Source: G965225705 sp965225705 (lineage in GTDB: Bacteria > Pseudomonadota > Alphaproteobacteria > Caulobacterales > Maricaulaceae). From it: 64,000 nucleotides of DNA. The translations under genes and the position numbers were made by a program. The notes under the pieces are model-generated. The model was not told the DNA's origin, ran no database searches, and worked only from the letters and a program-made list of their open reading frames with translations. The DNA is taken from NCBI GenBank assembly GCA_965225705.1, contig OZ245325.1, positions 372,001 through 436,000 of the forward strand. Direction: 5' to 3'. Position 1 is the stretch's first letter. Every line of letters begins with the position of its first letter. This document shows positions 53,262 through 62,554 of this stretch, piece by piece.

Positions 53262-53522
53262 TTAAGGTTTATCTTCCTTTAAAGGATCCATCAAACGATG
53301 GGCATGGAGGATAAAATAGCGCATGCGTGCATTGTCCACCGTACGCTGGGCTGCAGCCTGCCAGGCTTTGCGTGCCTCTTCATAATTGGGAAAAGCGCCT
53401 ATAAAATGGATCTCATCCGTATTTTCAAACACGGTGCTGTCCATATCTTTAAGCACCCCCCCGATGACCAGGTGCAAAAGCTGCTCCTGTTCAGAATCTG
53501 GTGTTGTGTGTTGTGTGATCAT
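53262..53522 (-). CDS. DUF4170 family protein
   Basis: About 86 residues from ATG (MITQHTTPDSEQEQ) with AAGGAC upstream. LHLVIGGVLKDM, FIGAFPNYEEARKAWQAAAQRTVDNARMRYFILHAHRLMDP fit DUF4170, a short alphaproteobacterial protein of unknown role. The frame is open further up but without family sequence. It is monocistronic here. Confidence 0.82.
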   Translation of the reverse strand: MITQHTTPDSEQEQLLHLVIGGVLKDMDSTVFENTDEIHFIGAFPNYEEARKAWQAAAQRTVDNARMRYFILHAHRLMDPLKEDKP

Positions 53523-53797
53523 CGTTTTTGTCCTTATTCCCTGAAGGATGATTTTTGTCTCTTCAGTGTCCTGATGAAGTTTCAAACAGTCGTTGATGAT
53601 ATTGGCGGCACCCACAGGAAGTTTGGTTATATAACCCTTTTCATTTGACTTTGTGAAGTCTGTTCCTGTTTGACTTTTGAGTTTTTACAGGGCATGAGAA
53701 GAATGAGCTTTCTACCCCATGTCTGTAAATCTTTGAAGCCATGATATGAATTTTATCAGCCAGGCAGAAAAACATCAGGTAAACATCAGGATGTTTC

Positions 53798-54136
53798 ATG
53801 AAGAAAATTGAGGCCATTATTAAACCCTTCAAACTGGATCAGGTGAGAGAAGCTCTTCAGGACATTGGTGTTGAAGGCATGACCGTGACAGAAGTGAAGG
53901 GGTATGGGCGCCAGAAAGGGCATGCGGATCTTTATCCTGGTGCTGAATATGTGGTTGAATTTCTCCCTAAAATTAAGCTGGAACTGGTTCTGCCTGACGA
54001 GAAATTGCAGGAGGTCCTGGAGACTCTTCAAAAGACTGCACAGACGGGACGAATCGGGGACGGCAAGATCTTTGTTTCCACACTGGATGATGTTATACGT
54101 ATTCGTACAGGTGAAAAAGGTCGCCATGCTTTGTAA
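53798..54136 (+). CDS. glnB: Nitrogen regulatory protein P-II
   Basis: 112 residues, MKKIEAIIKPFKLDQVREAL. The T-loop carries Y51 (PGAEYVVEF), the uridylylation site, and the C-terminus GDGKIFVSTLDDVIRIRTGE is canonical. PII senses 2-oxoglutarate, ATP and ADP and controls glutamine synthetase adenylylation and NtrB. It is followed after 83 bases by glnA, the usual alphaproteobacterial pair. Confidence 0.97.
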   Translation: MKKIEAIIKPFKLDQVREALQDIGVEGMTVTEVKGYGRQKGHADLYPGAEYVVEFLPKIKLELVLPDEKLQEVLETLQKTAQTGRIGDGKIFVSTLDDVIRIRTGEKGRHAL

Positions 54137-54219
54137 AAATATTTTTTTGTCTCTCTTTGTTCCGGTCAGAACAGCTCTTTTCCCTTCTTTTCACGTGCAT
54201 ACCCTGAGGACACACCATC

Positions 54220-55623
54220 ATGACTGAAGATATTCTGAAGACCCTTCAAGAGAAGGACATTCACTATGTTGACCTCCGTTTTACCGATCCCCGTGGGCAG
54301 ATGCATCACCTCACCCTTGCTTCATCTCAGATTGATGGGGATATGCTGGAAGACGGGGTGATGTTTGACGGGTCTTCCCTTGCGGGCTGGAAGGCCATTC
54401 ATGATTCAGATATGGCCCTTATTCCTGATTTGTCTACGGCTGTTATGGACCCTTTCTATCAGGAAAATACGCTGGCTCTTTTCTGTGATGTGCATGAACC
54501 GGCAACAGGACAGCCTTATGGTCGTGATCCACGTGGTACCGCGAAAAAGGCTGAAGTTTATTTAAAGTCTTCCGGGGCGGGGGAGACAGCTTATTTTGGC
54601 CCTGAGGCTGAGTTTTTTGTCTTTGATGATGTAGGCTGGTCTGCTGAGCAACATGATACGTCTTACCGTTTTGACTCAGAAGAGGGCCCCTATAACAGCA
54701 AGACACCCTATGAAGGGGGGAATAAGGGGTACAGGCCTCCTAAGAAAGGGGGGTATGCGCCCGTTTCTCCTATAGACTCAGGGCAGGATCTTCGCTCAGA
54801 AATGCTCAGCGTGATGGAAGAGCTTGGCCTTGAGCCTGAGAAACATCATCATGAAGTGGCACCTTCTCAACACGAACTTGGCATGAAATATGCCCCGCTT
54901 GTCACCATGGCAGACAGACTGCAGCTTTATAAATATAGTGTGCGCATGGTGGCCGCTGCATATGGCAAAACAGCCAGTTTTATGCCCAAACCTGTCCTGC
55001 ATGAAAATGGCAGCGGCATGCATGTTCATCAGTCTTTGTGGAAAGATGGGCGTCCTGTTTTTGCAGGGGAGCATTATGCCGATCTCTCAGAGACCTGCCT
55101 TTATTATATTGGGGGCATTCTCAAACATGCCCGTGCACTTAATGCTTTCACCAATGCGTCCACCAATTCCTATAAACGGCTTGTTCCGGGTTTTGAGGCC
55201 CCTGTGGTGCTGGCCTATTCTGCCCGCAATCGTTCGGGCTCTATTCGTATTCCCTATACCCCTTCCCCGAAGGCCAAGCGTATTGAAGCACGTTTTCCGG
55301 ATCCTGCTGGTAACCCCTATCTTGCCTTCACAGCGCTTTTGATGGCAGGTCTTGATGGGATAGAAAATAAAATCCACCCCGGTGATCCTATGGATAAGGA
55401 TCTTTATGGCCTGCCCCCCCAGGAACGTCAGGGCCTGCCTGCCCTTTGCAGAAGCCTGCGTGAAGCGTGTGAGGAATTAGATAAGGACAGAGCTTTCCTG
55501 AAAAAGGGTGGGGTGATGAATGATGATCAGATTGAGGCCTATCTTGCTCTCAAGCTGGAAGAATGTGAGCGCCTTGAAACGCATCCTCATCCTGTAGAAT
55601 TTGATATGTATTATACATGTTAG
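54220..55623 (+). CDS. glnA: Glutamine synthetase type I
   Basis: 467 residues. Motifs GPEAEFFVFD, HHEVAPSQHELGMKY, NGSGMHVHQSLW, TNSYKRLVPGFEAP, RSGSIRIP and ARFPDPAGNPYLAF are all present. The adenylylation tyrosine is in KDLYGLPP at about residue 398, as in E. coli Y397. GlnA makes glutamine from glutamate and ammonia. The C-terminus ends MYYTC. Confidence 0.97.
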   Translation: MTEDILKTLQEKDIHYVDLRFTDPRGQMHHLTLASSQIDGDMLEDGVMFDGSSLAGWKAIHDSDMALIPDLSTAVMDPFYQENTLALFCDVHEPATGQPYGRDPRGTAKKAEVYLKSSGAGETAYFGPEAEFFVFDDVGWSAEQHDTSYRFDSEEGPYNSKTPYEGGNKGYRPPKKGGYAPVSPIDSGQDLRSEMLSVMEELGLEPEKHHHEVAPSQHELGMKYAPLVTMADRLQLYKYSVRMVAAAYGKTASFMPKPVLHENGSGMHVHQSLWKDGRPVFAGEHYADLSETCLYYIGGILKHARALNAFTNASTNSYKRLVPGFEAPVVLAYSARNRSGSIRIPYTPSPKAKRIEARFPDPAGNPYLAFTALLMAGLDGIENKIHPGDPMDKDLYGLPPQERQGLPALCRSLREACEELDKDRAFLKKGGVMNDDQIEAYLALKLEECERLETHPHPVEFDMYYTC

Positions 55624-55650
55624 GGGCTGGTTCTCTCCTGTTTCAGGGGG

Positions 55651-56643
55651 CTATTTTTTTATCATATCAGGGTCTTCCTGCCTGTCCCCGTCCTTTCTTA
55701 TGGCCGAAGTTTCGGGGGCTGTTGTCTCCTCTTTGAGGGAGGAGTCATCAGGAGGTGGTGAGTTTTCTGTATCCTCCTTTGTGACATAGGTAATATCAGC
55801 TTTTTCCTGAAGATTTTCGAGGAGATTTTGAATTTCTTCAAAGGTCAGGAAATTAATAATGCGTCCTCTCATATCATCCAGGCTGGGGCTTTGTTCTTCA
55901 CGTCGGTCATCAACCCTTAGGATATGCCAGCCAAATTCTGTTTCAAAAACCTCTGAGATTTCCCCAACAGGTGTTGACAAAGCCATATCTGCAAAAGGGT
56001 GTGAGGCTGTGTCTGCCTTAAAATAGCCAAGATCTCCCCCTGAAGTACGGGTGATATTATCCAGAGATTTTTCCCGGGCCAGGCGTTCAAAATTTTCTCC
56101 TTCTGTCAGAGCCTTTCTGATGTTTTGAGCCTCTTCACGCGTAGCAACAAGAATATGATGCGCCCGTATTTCATCCCCAAGTTTCAAAAGTTTCTTCTGT
56201 TCCTGATACAGGCGCCGTATATTTTCTTCTGCGACGGCCTCATCTACGGCATGCTCCATAAGAATATTGCCAAGAATACGCTCCCGCGCGGTCGTAAGGC
56301 GTCGCTGTGCTTCTTCACCCTTATCCAGGCCCCGCCGAAGAGCTTCCTGCGCAAGGATTTTCTGATCAATCAGATCTGTCAAAATATCCTGATACTTGAT
56401 ACCTTCTGCCCCTCTTATCGCCATTTCATGATCAAGATCGGCCTGTTCAATAGCTTCACCATTCACAAAAACAACAGGGTCAGAAACATCAGCCTCAACA
56501 TCCTCTCCGGCTTTGGGTTCAGGCGCCTCGTGGGTGGGGCTCTCTTCTGAAACGGGTTCAGGGGAGGGCTGGCATGCTGTGATAAGACAGAGAAGAAAAA
56601 TAGGCAGAAGAGCCTGAGAAAACAGATGAGAGAAAATATTCAT
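55651..56643 (-). CDS. Parvulin-type peptidyl-prolyl isomerase lipoprotein
   Basis: About 330 residues from ATG (MNIFSHLFSQ) with a lipoprotein signal (LLPIFLLCLITAC). An acidic linker (about 25-55) precedes a SurA-like N-terminal helical domain, then a parvulin domain: IRAHHILVATREEA, GENFERLAREKS, SGGDLGYFKADTA, VFETEFGWHILRVDD. The tail is highly charged. It likely helps fold outer-membrane or exported proteins in the periplasm. Confidence 0.88.
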   Translation of the reverse strand: MNIFSHLFSQALLPIFLLCLITACQPSPEPVSEESPTHEAPEPKAGEDVEADVSDPVVFVNGEAIEQADLDHEMAIRGAEGIKYQDILTDLIDQKILAQEALRRGLDKGEEAQRRLTTARERILGNILMEHAVDEAVAEENIRRLYQEQKKLLKLGDEIRAHHILVATREEAQNIRKALTEGENFERLAREKSLDNITRTSGGDLGYFKADTASHPFADMALSTPVGEISEVFETEFGWHILRVDDRREEQSPSLDDMRGRIINFLTFEEIQNLLENLQEKADITYVTKEDTENSPPPDDSSLKEETTAPETSAIRKDGDRQEDPDMIKK

Positions 56644-56752
56644 AGGTATGATCCTGTTTTTTTCAGAAGAATATATAGAAAACAATCTATAGAAAACAGA
56701 GAGCACAGATTCCAAAAAATGCTCTCTCTCAAATTCTGCCAGGCAGAGATTG

Positions 56753-57655
56753 TTATGTTCTTTCTTCCTGATGGAGGGCAGCAAAAACCTGACCATCGGG
56801 TGTGGTCCAGGCACGCTTCATGCCGCGTGTTGTAAAAGGGGTGACCACATGGCCATGCCGGTCTATGGCAATAAGGCCCCCGACACCCCCGGATTGTGCC
56901 ATGTCTTCAAGGGCAGCCTGAGCTGCGCTCTGCAGAGAGTCCCCCCCATAGGCCATACGCGCACCAACACGCCCGGCGACCTGGGTTAAGATAAAATATT
57001 CTCCCTGACCTGTACAGGAAACAGCGACATGCTCATCCGCCCAGCAGCCTGCCCCTAAAAGAGGAGAATCACCAACGCGTCCCGGTGTTTTGTTCATGGT
57101 TCCCCCTGTAGAGGTCGCGGCTGCCAGCTGCCCCTTTATGTCAAGAGCGACAGCACCAACCGTACCAATGGCAAGATCCCGGGCGTGTGTTGCTAGGGTG
57201 GAAGAGGGTGTGAAATAGGTATTCGGGTCTTCAAGAGGTATACATTTTGCCTGACGCGCGAAAGTTTCTGCCCCCCTGCCTGCAAAAAAAACATGAGGAC
57301 TTTTTTCCATCACGGCGCGGGCAACATATATGGGATTTTTAAAGCCCTGAAGGGCTGCAACACTGCCACCCCTGTGGCATGCGCCGTCCATGACAGACGC
57401 ATCCAGTTCAAAGTCTCCATCCCTGTTCGGGCATGCGCCTTTTCCTGCAATATAAAGTCCGGAATCTTCCATTTCTGCAACAAGATCTGTGACAACATCC
57501 AAAGCACTTTCTCCGGATTTTAAGCGTGCATTTCCGGTTGTGGCCAGGCTATATAAATGATCCCGCTCATGGGTATAGGATCTGTCGCTGAGAGAGCCTG
57601 CACCACCATGCAGGGCCAGAGCGGGCCTGATCTTTGAGAGAGAGTTTGTGTGCAT
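56753..57655 (-). CDS. Isoaspartyl peptidase/L-asparaginase (plant-type)
   Basis: 300 residues. N-terminal ALHGGAG, SVAALQGFKNPIYVARAVME, and the self-cleavage site where GTVGAVALD supplies the Thr nucleophile, then TSTGGTMNKTPGRVGDSPLLGAG. The proenzyme would split into alpha and beta chains and release aspartate or beta-aspartyl groups. No signal peptide, so cytoplasmic. Confidence 0.92.
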   Translation of the reverse strand: MHTNSLSKIRPALALHGGAGSLSDRSYTHERDHLYSLATTGNARLKSGESALDVVTDLVAEMEDSGLYIAGKGACPNRDGDFELDASVMDGACHRGGSVAALQGFKNPIYVARAVMEKSPHVFFAGRGAETFARQAKCIPLEDPNTYFTPSSTLATHARDLAIGTVGAVALDIKGQLAAATSTGGTMNKTPGRVGDSPLLGAGCWADEHVAVSCTGQGEYFILTQVAGRVGARMAYGGDSLQSAAQAALEDMAQSGGVGGLIAIDRHGHVVTPFTTRGMKRAWTTPDGQVFAALHQEERT

Positions 57656-57989
57656 GGAACAGGTCCTCCAATAAAAAAGGTATTAACCCCATCTGTCCTC
57701 TTGAATTTAGGAAAAAATACCCTTTTGAAAAAAAATCAAAAAACAGCTCAATTTAACATGCTTTTCCACATGCACAAACTGGCTTTTTCTTCTGTTTTTA
57801 AAGCCCTGCCGCCTATAAAAACTTATTTCTCTGCCCTCAGGAGCAGGCTTTAAGAAAAGTTTTGTTAAAAATCATATATTGTAATAGCTTTTGCTTCCTG
57901 AACTCTTTAAACTTCTCAACACATGATTTAAAAGATGAGGTCTTCTGCAAGATAGTTTTTATAGTTACAGGATAAAATAGGAGGTGGCG
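57656..57989. other. Intergenic region between asparaginase and ugd
   Basis: About 330 bases, AT-rich, between divergent genes. No gene or strong hairpin seen. It should hold both promoters. Confidence 0.45.
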
Positions 57990-59315
57990 ATGGCGCGGGT
58001 TGCCATGATAGGGACAGGTTATGTGGGCCTGGTGTCCGGGGCTTGCTTTGCAGATTTTGGTCACAGAGTCACCTGTGTTGACAAGGATGAAGCCAAAATA
58101 AAAACTTTGAAAGCCGGGGGGCAAACCCTTTATGAACCCGGGCTTGGGCGCCTTGTGGCCACCAATGTTGAGGAGGGACGGCTTAGCTTTACCTCCGATC
58201 TGGCAGATTCTGTTCGACACGCCGATGCCGTTTTTATTGCTGTTGGCACCCCTTCCAGGCGTGGGGATGGCTTTGCAGATCTCTCCTATGTTTATGAAGC
58301 TGCGCGTGAGATTGCTCAGTCTATGGATGGCTATACCGTCGTGGTCAACAAATCAACGGTCCCTGTCGGCACAGGGGGGGAGGTAGAGCGTATTCTTCGT
58401 GAGATACGTCCTGATGCTGACTTTTCTGTGGTCTCTAATCCGGAATTTTTACGCGAAGGGGCGGCTATTAATGATTTTAAGCGCCCGGATCGCGTTGTGG
58501 TTGGTGCTCATGATGAACGTGCCCGTGCCGTTATGCGGGAACTTTACAGACCTTTATACCTCAATGAGACGCCTATTATCTTTACAGACAGGCGGACGTC
58601 AGAACTGATTAAATATGCGGCCAATGCTTTTCTTGCTATGAAAATAACCTTTATCAATGAGCTTGCTGATCTGTGTGAGCAAGTTGGGGGAGATGTTCAG
58701 GAGGTGGCACGTGGAATTGGCCTTGATAAACGTATTGGGTCTAAATTCCTGAATGCTGGTCCGGGATATGGCGGATCCTGCTTTCCTAAAGATACGCTGG
58801 CCCTGACACGGACGGCCACAGAAGCACGATCCCCTTTACGGGTTATAGAGGCTGTGGTCGGGGTGAATGAAAAGCGAAAAAAAGCTATGGCAGAGAAAAT
58901 TATCCAGGCCATGGGGGGAGATGTCAGAGGAAAGCATATCGGTGTTCTGGGGCTTACTTTTAAACCCAATACAGATGATATGCGTGATGCACCAAGCCTT
59001 GATATTCTTCCCCTGCTGCAGGCTGCAGGTGCCAGAATTAAGGCCTATGATCCCCAGGGCATGGAGGAGGCTGCAAAAGAACTGAAAGATATTGATTTTG
59101 TAGAGGGACCCTATGCCTGTGCGGAGGGGGTTGATGGTCTTGTGATTATTACTGAATGGGATCAGTTTCGTGCTCTGGACAGGGAGCGCCTTAAAAACGT
59201 CATGACAGGCAGGGTTCTTGTAGATCTTCGTAATATTTATGATCCTGAAGATATGACCCGGCGTGGTTTTCTCTATCACAGTCTTGGGCGCAAACCACAA
59301 AGTGCTGAGGTCTGA
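57990..59315 (+). CDS. ugd: UDP-glucose 6-dehydrogenase
   Basis: 441 residues from ATG (MARVAMIGTGYVGLVSG) with AGGAGGT upstream. N-terminal NAD fold, SVVSNPEFLREGAAINDFKRPDRVVVG, EINELADLCE-like segment (INELADLCEQ), and the catalytic cysteine in GGSCFPKDTLAL near residue 260. The family oxidises UDP-glucose to UDP-glucuronate, a precursor of surface sugars. UDP-GlcNAc dehydrogenase activity cannot be excluded. Confidence 0.93.
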   Translation: MARVAMIGTGYVGLVSGACFADFGHRVTCVDKDEAKIKTLKAGGQTLYEPGLGRLVATNVEEGRLSFTSDLADSVRHADAVFIAVGTPSRRGDGFADLSYVYEAAREIAQSMDGYTVVVNKSTVPVGTGGEVERILREIRPDADFSVVSNPEFLREGAAINDFKRPDRVVVGAHDERARAVMRELYRPLYLNETPIIFTDRRTSELIKYAANAFLAMKITFINELADLCEQVGGDVQEVARGIGLDKRIGSKFLNAGPGYGGSCFPKDTLALTRTATEARSPLRVIEAVVGVNEKRKKAMAEKIIQAMGGDVRGKHIGVLGLTFKPNTDDMRDAPSLDILPLLQAAGARIKAYDPQGMEEAAKELKDIDFVEGPYACAEGVDGLVIITEWDQFRALDRERLKNVMTGRVLVDLRNIYDPEDMTRRGFLYHSLGRKPQSAEV

Positions 59316-59423
59316 GAGACAAGCAGCACGTAAAGGTCAGGTGTGCTTTATTTTTTACTTTAAATAAGTTTTTGGTTTCGGTTATGGCGTTTCCCTGAAA
59401 GAGGGAGCTGTCCTTAAAAAACA

Positions 59424-59454
59424 AAACACCACCGCCTGGAGGGCGGTGGTGTTT
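59424..59454. terminator. Bidirectional terminator between ugd and HU
   Basis: Perfect 13-base stem AAACACCACCGCC/GGCGGTGGTGTTT with a 5-base loop; T-rich on the minus-strand side (TTTTGTTTTTT) and a shorter T-stretch on the plus side. Confidence 0.88.
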
Positions 59455-59489
59455 GTTCAAAAGTCAACAAAACTTTTTCCGAAGGAGTC

Positions 59490-59756
59490 TTAAATATCTT
59501 TAAGAACAGAAGCAGGACGGAAAGCTGCTGACGTTTTGGCTGGAATGGCCACTTTTTCACCTGTTCTTGGGTTACGTCCCTCACGTGCTTCACGATGTTT
59601 GGGATAAAAAGATCCAAAGCCTGTGATGGCAATCTGATCACCTTTTTTCAGGGTATCAACAACAACGTCGACAAAAGCTTCAACATTTTTAGCAGCCTCT
59701 GCTTTGCTCACGTCTGTTTTGGATGCCAGGGCACTGACAAGTTCTGATTTGTTCAT
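59490..59756 (-). CDS. HU family DNA-binding protein
   Basis: 88 residues from ATG (MNKSELVSALASK) with GAGG upstream. The HU fold is complete: DVSKAEAAKNVEAFVDVVVDTLKKGD, GFGSFYPKHREAREGRNPRTGE and VAIPAKTSAAFRPASVLKD. HU bends and compacts DNA. Between convergent ugd and this gene lies a strong terminator. Confidence 0.96.
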   Translation of the reverse strand: MNKSELVSALASKTDVSKAEAAKNVEAFVDVVVDTLKKGDQIAITGFGSFYPKHREAREGRNPRTGEKVAIPAKTSAAFRPASVLKDI

Positions 59757-60050
59757 AATATTCCTCACTTAACACTGTGTTAGATGGTTTTCCTCATAAG
59801 GATGACACTATTATTTTTATAAATCTTAGGAATAAAGCAAGGGGAAAAATGTGTTTTTCTGCACGAAAAGCTTAAAAAAACTCTTTTTTAGGGTGTTTTT
59901 GTCATATAACAGCTCAAAAAATGAAAAAAATAGAAATAAATTTTGAATTTTTTCCCCTTGAGCTTTCCTGAAAACCATGCGAATCACATTTTAAATGTGC
60001 TGTATGATCATGCTTATGAGGGTATTGCACCTATAAACAGGGTGAAGACT

Positions 60051-60983
60051 TTGACAAAAATACGCAAAGCAGGCGTTATCGGGGCAGGTGTCTTTGGACG
60101 ATATCATGCACAAAAATATATCGGGCACCCACAGATAGAGTTTCTGGGAATTTTTGATGTTTGTCATGATCAGAGTCAAAACCTTGTGGGTGATCTTGGA
60201 GGGCATGCGTATGAAAGCGCAGAGGCACTTTTCCGGGACGCTGATATGGTAAGCCTTGCAAGCCCTGCTGTGACACATGGTGTTTACGGTATTTCTGCCC
60301 TCAGACATGGTTGTCACCTGCTTGTCGAAAAACCCCTTGCGCACACAAGCAAGCTTGCCTGGGAACTTGTAGATATGGCCTGTGAAACAGGGCTCATCCT
60401 CCAGACGGGGCATCAGGAACGTTTTGTTGCCAAAGCCATGGGTTTATTTGAGATTACTGAAATTCCACAGACCATCACAACGCGCCGCTTTGGCCGGCCC
60501 TCACAGCGTGGCAGTGATGTTTCGGTCACGCTTGATCTGATGACACATGACCTTGATATGGTCCTTGCCCTTATGAAAGATCGTCCCACACACCTTGAAA
60601 GCAGTCTTGTAAAAACCCCTTCAGGACATATAGAGGAAGCCCGTTCTACGCTTTTCTTTCCCGGGGGACGCAGGGCTGTGCTGGAAGTGAGCCGACAGGC
60701 CAGAGATCCGGAGCGTTGTATGCAAATCACCTATCAAACAGGGGAGGTCAGGATTGATTATGTCCGAAAGGCCTGTGTGAACGAATCAGGGCATACACTC
60801 CATCAGGATTTTGCGGATACAGAGCTGGCGCGAGACAGTTTAGGGGCCAGCATCCATAGTTTTGCTGAGGCTGTAATAACAGGGGGCACCCCCGTGATCA
60901 CGGGTGAAGACGGCGCTATGGCCGTTAGTCTGGCTGAAGCCATTGATCAGAACCATACAAGTCTGGAGACAGTGATACCATGA
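60051..60983 (+). CDS. Gfo/Idh/MocA family oxidoreductase
   Basis: About 310 residues from a TTG with AGGGTGA upstream; starts at GTG 60042 or further up are possible because no ATG fits. NAD(P) loop GVIGAGVFGRYH, VEKPLAH with the catalytic-type lysine, then QTGHQERF and a C-terminal beta domain with DLMTHDLDMVLAL. Sugar-dehydrogenase relatives act on NDP-sugars. Its stop overlaps the aminotransferase start (ATGA), so the two act together. Confidence 0.85.
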   Translation: MTKIRKAGVIGAGVFGRYHAQKYIGHPQIEFLGIFDVCHDQSQNLVGDLGGHAYESAEALFRDADMVSLASPAVTHGVYGISALRHGCHLLVEKPLAHTSKLAWELVDMACETGLILQTGHQERFVAKAMGLFEITEIPQTITTRRFGRPSQRGSDVSVTLDLMTHDLDMVLALMKDRPTHLESSLVKTPSGHIEEARSTLFFPGGRRAVLEVSRQARDPERCMQITYQTGEVRIDYVRKACVNESGHTLHQDFADTELARDSLGASIHSFAEAVITGGTPVITGEDGAMAVSLAEAIDQNHTSLETVIP

Positions 60984-62104
60984 CATCTTCCCTGCATTTT
61001 GTAGATCTGCAAGCACAACAAAATCGCATCCGGTCCAGAATTGAGTCACGTTTTCAGGCCATTTTGGATCATGGGCGCTATATTCAGGGCCCTGAGGTTG
61101 AAGAGCTTGAAGCCGCTCTGGCCCAAACAACGGGGGCTCAGGACTGTGTTGCCGTTGGTAATGGGACACAGGCCCTGATCATGCCTTTGATGGCCCTCAA
61201 TCCCGGGGAAAAAGATGCCGTTTTCATTCCGGGATTTACGTATAATGCGACAGCCAATGCTGTCCTGCTCTCAGGTGGCCGGCTTGTCTTCACAGATGTC
61301 AAAGAAGACACGTATACCATGGATATGGAGGATCTTGAACGCCGTCTTGAACAGGCCAAAAGGGAAGGCTTAAACCCGGTGGCTATCATGCCCGTAGATC
61401 TTTATGGCCTGCCCTGTGATTATGACCGTCTTCACCAGCTTGCTGAACACTATGGGTGTCATATCATCGCAGATGCGGCCCAAAGTTTCGGGGCTTCCCT
61501 GAAAGGGCGCAGGGTGGGATCTCTGGCGCCTGTCACGGCGACCAGTTTTTATCCCGCTAAACCTCTTGGCTGTTATGGGGATGGGGGTGCTATTTTCTTT
61601 ATGGACAAAGATCAGGCAGAGTTGGCCCGTTCCCTTCGCTGGCATGGCACCGGGGAAGACAGGGGGGAGTCCCTGCGTGTTGGTATTAATGGCCGGCTGG
61701 ATTCACTTCAGTGCGCTGTGGTTTTAGAGAAACTGGCCATTTTTGACGAAGAATACAGGCAACGCTGCCGGTTTGCAGAGATGTATGAGGCCCGCCTTAA
61801 AGGTCATGTGGGTCTGGCTGTTCTTCCTGAAGGGGGGCGTGCGGGGCATGGTCTTTTCACCATAAGAACATCACGGCGCGATGCACTCCGGGCACATTTA
61901 AAAGAGGCCGGTATTCCCAGTGTTATTTATTATCCAAAATCCCTGCATACTATGCAGGCTTTTAAAGCTTGTGCGCCTCAGGGGGGGCTGCCGGGCTGTG
62001 AGCGCCTGTCTGAAACTGTGCTTTCTCTTCCCATGCACCCATATCTGACAGAAGAGCAGGTTCACAGGGTTGCTGATCATGTTGTGGAATTTTTAAAAGC
62101 CTGA
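60980..62104 (+). CDS. DegT/DnrJ/EryC1 family sugar aminotransferase
   Basis: 374 residues. FVDLQAQQNRI, GNGTQALIM, PVDLYGLPCDYDRL, and the PLP lysine in SFYPAKPLGCYGDGG, then GINGRLDSLQCAVV. Such enzymes aminate keto-sugars made by a partner dehydrogenase, for example the WlbA/WlbE-like pairs in surface sugar synthesis. With ugd about 1 kb away, a glucuronate-derived amino sugar is plausible. No acetyltransferase is present. Confidence 0.9.
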   Translation: MTSSLHFVDLQAQQNRIRSRIESRFQAILDHGRYIQGPEVEELEAALAQTTGAQDCVAVGNGTQALIMPLMALNPGEKDAVFIPGFTYNATANAVLLSGGRLVFTDVKEDTYTMDMEDLERRLEQAKREGLNPVAIMPVDLYGLPCDYDRLHQLAEHYGCHIIADAAQSFGASLKGRRVGSLAPVTATSFYPAKPLGCYGDGGAIFFMDKDQAELARSLRWHGTGEDRGESLRVGINGRLDSLQCAVVLEKLAIFDEEYRQRCRFAEMYEARLKGHVGLAVLPEGGRAGHGLFTIRTSRRDALRAHLKEAGIPSVIYYPKSLHTMQAFKACAPQGGLPGCERLSETVLSLPMHPYLTEEQVHRVADHVVEFLKA

Positions 62105-62175
62105 TCCTCTTATAAAGAAAGAAGACAGGCAAAAGATATTTTTCTGCTGCTTGCTGTAGGAAAAGAAAAAAGGGG

Positions 62176-62250
62176 TGGTGGGCGCAGCTGGGATTGAACC
62201 AGCGACCCCTACGATGTCAACGTAGTGCTCTCCCACTGAGCTATGCGCCC
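62176..62250 (-). tRNA. tRNA-Val (GAC)
   Basis: 75 bases read on the minus strand: acceptor GGGCGCA with TGCGCCC, D arm GCTC/GAGC, anticodon stem CTACG/CGTAG around loop TTGACAT (anticodon GAC), T arm GCTGG-TTCAATC-CCAGC, encoded ACCA. Confidence 0.96.
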
Positions 62251-62554
62251 CTGAAGGGTTTTTCCTATACTGAGACCTGGCGTATATGACAAGGGGCTAT
62301 GTTGAAAAAACTGTGACATACCTGATTTATGTGTTGTTTTATTTTTAAAGCATGGCTCCCTTTCCTGTCAGTTTCCCTGCATTTTTTTATGATGAAAGAG
62401 AAAGATACTCTTTGTCCTGAATTGTCCTGAGATAAAGAGGTTTTGCAGTTTTGAGAAAAATGGCTTAGAGTTTTCATAACTCTGCCTTGAGACATGTTTT
62501 TTGATCTGGTAGGCAGATGAGAGTCTGTCCTGATACAGAAGGGGAAATTTCATC

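Noticed and set aside
53598..53797. Sigma54 promoter before glnB
   Set aside because: No TGGCAC-N5-TTGCA-like pair was seen at a sensible distance.
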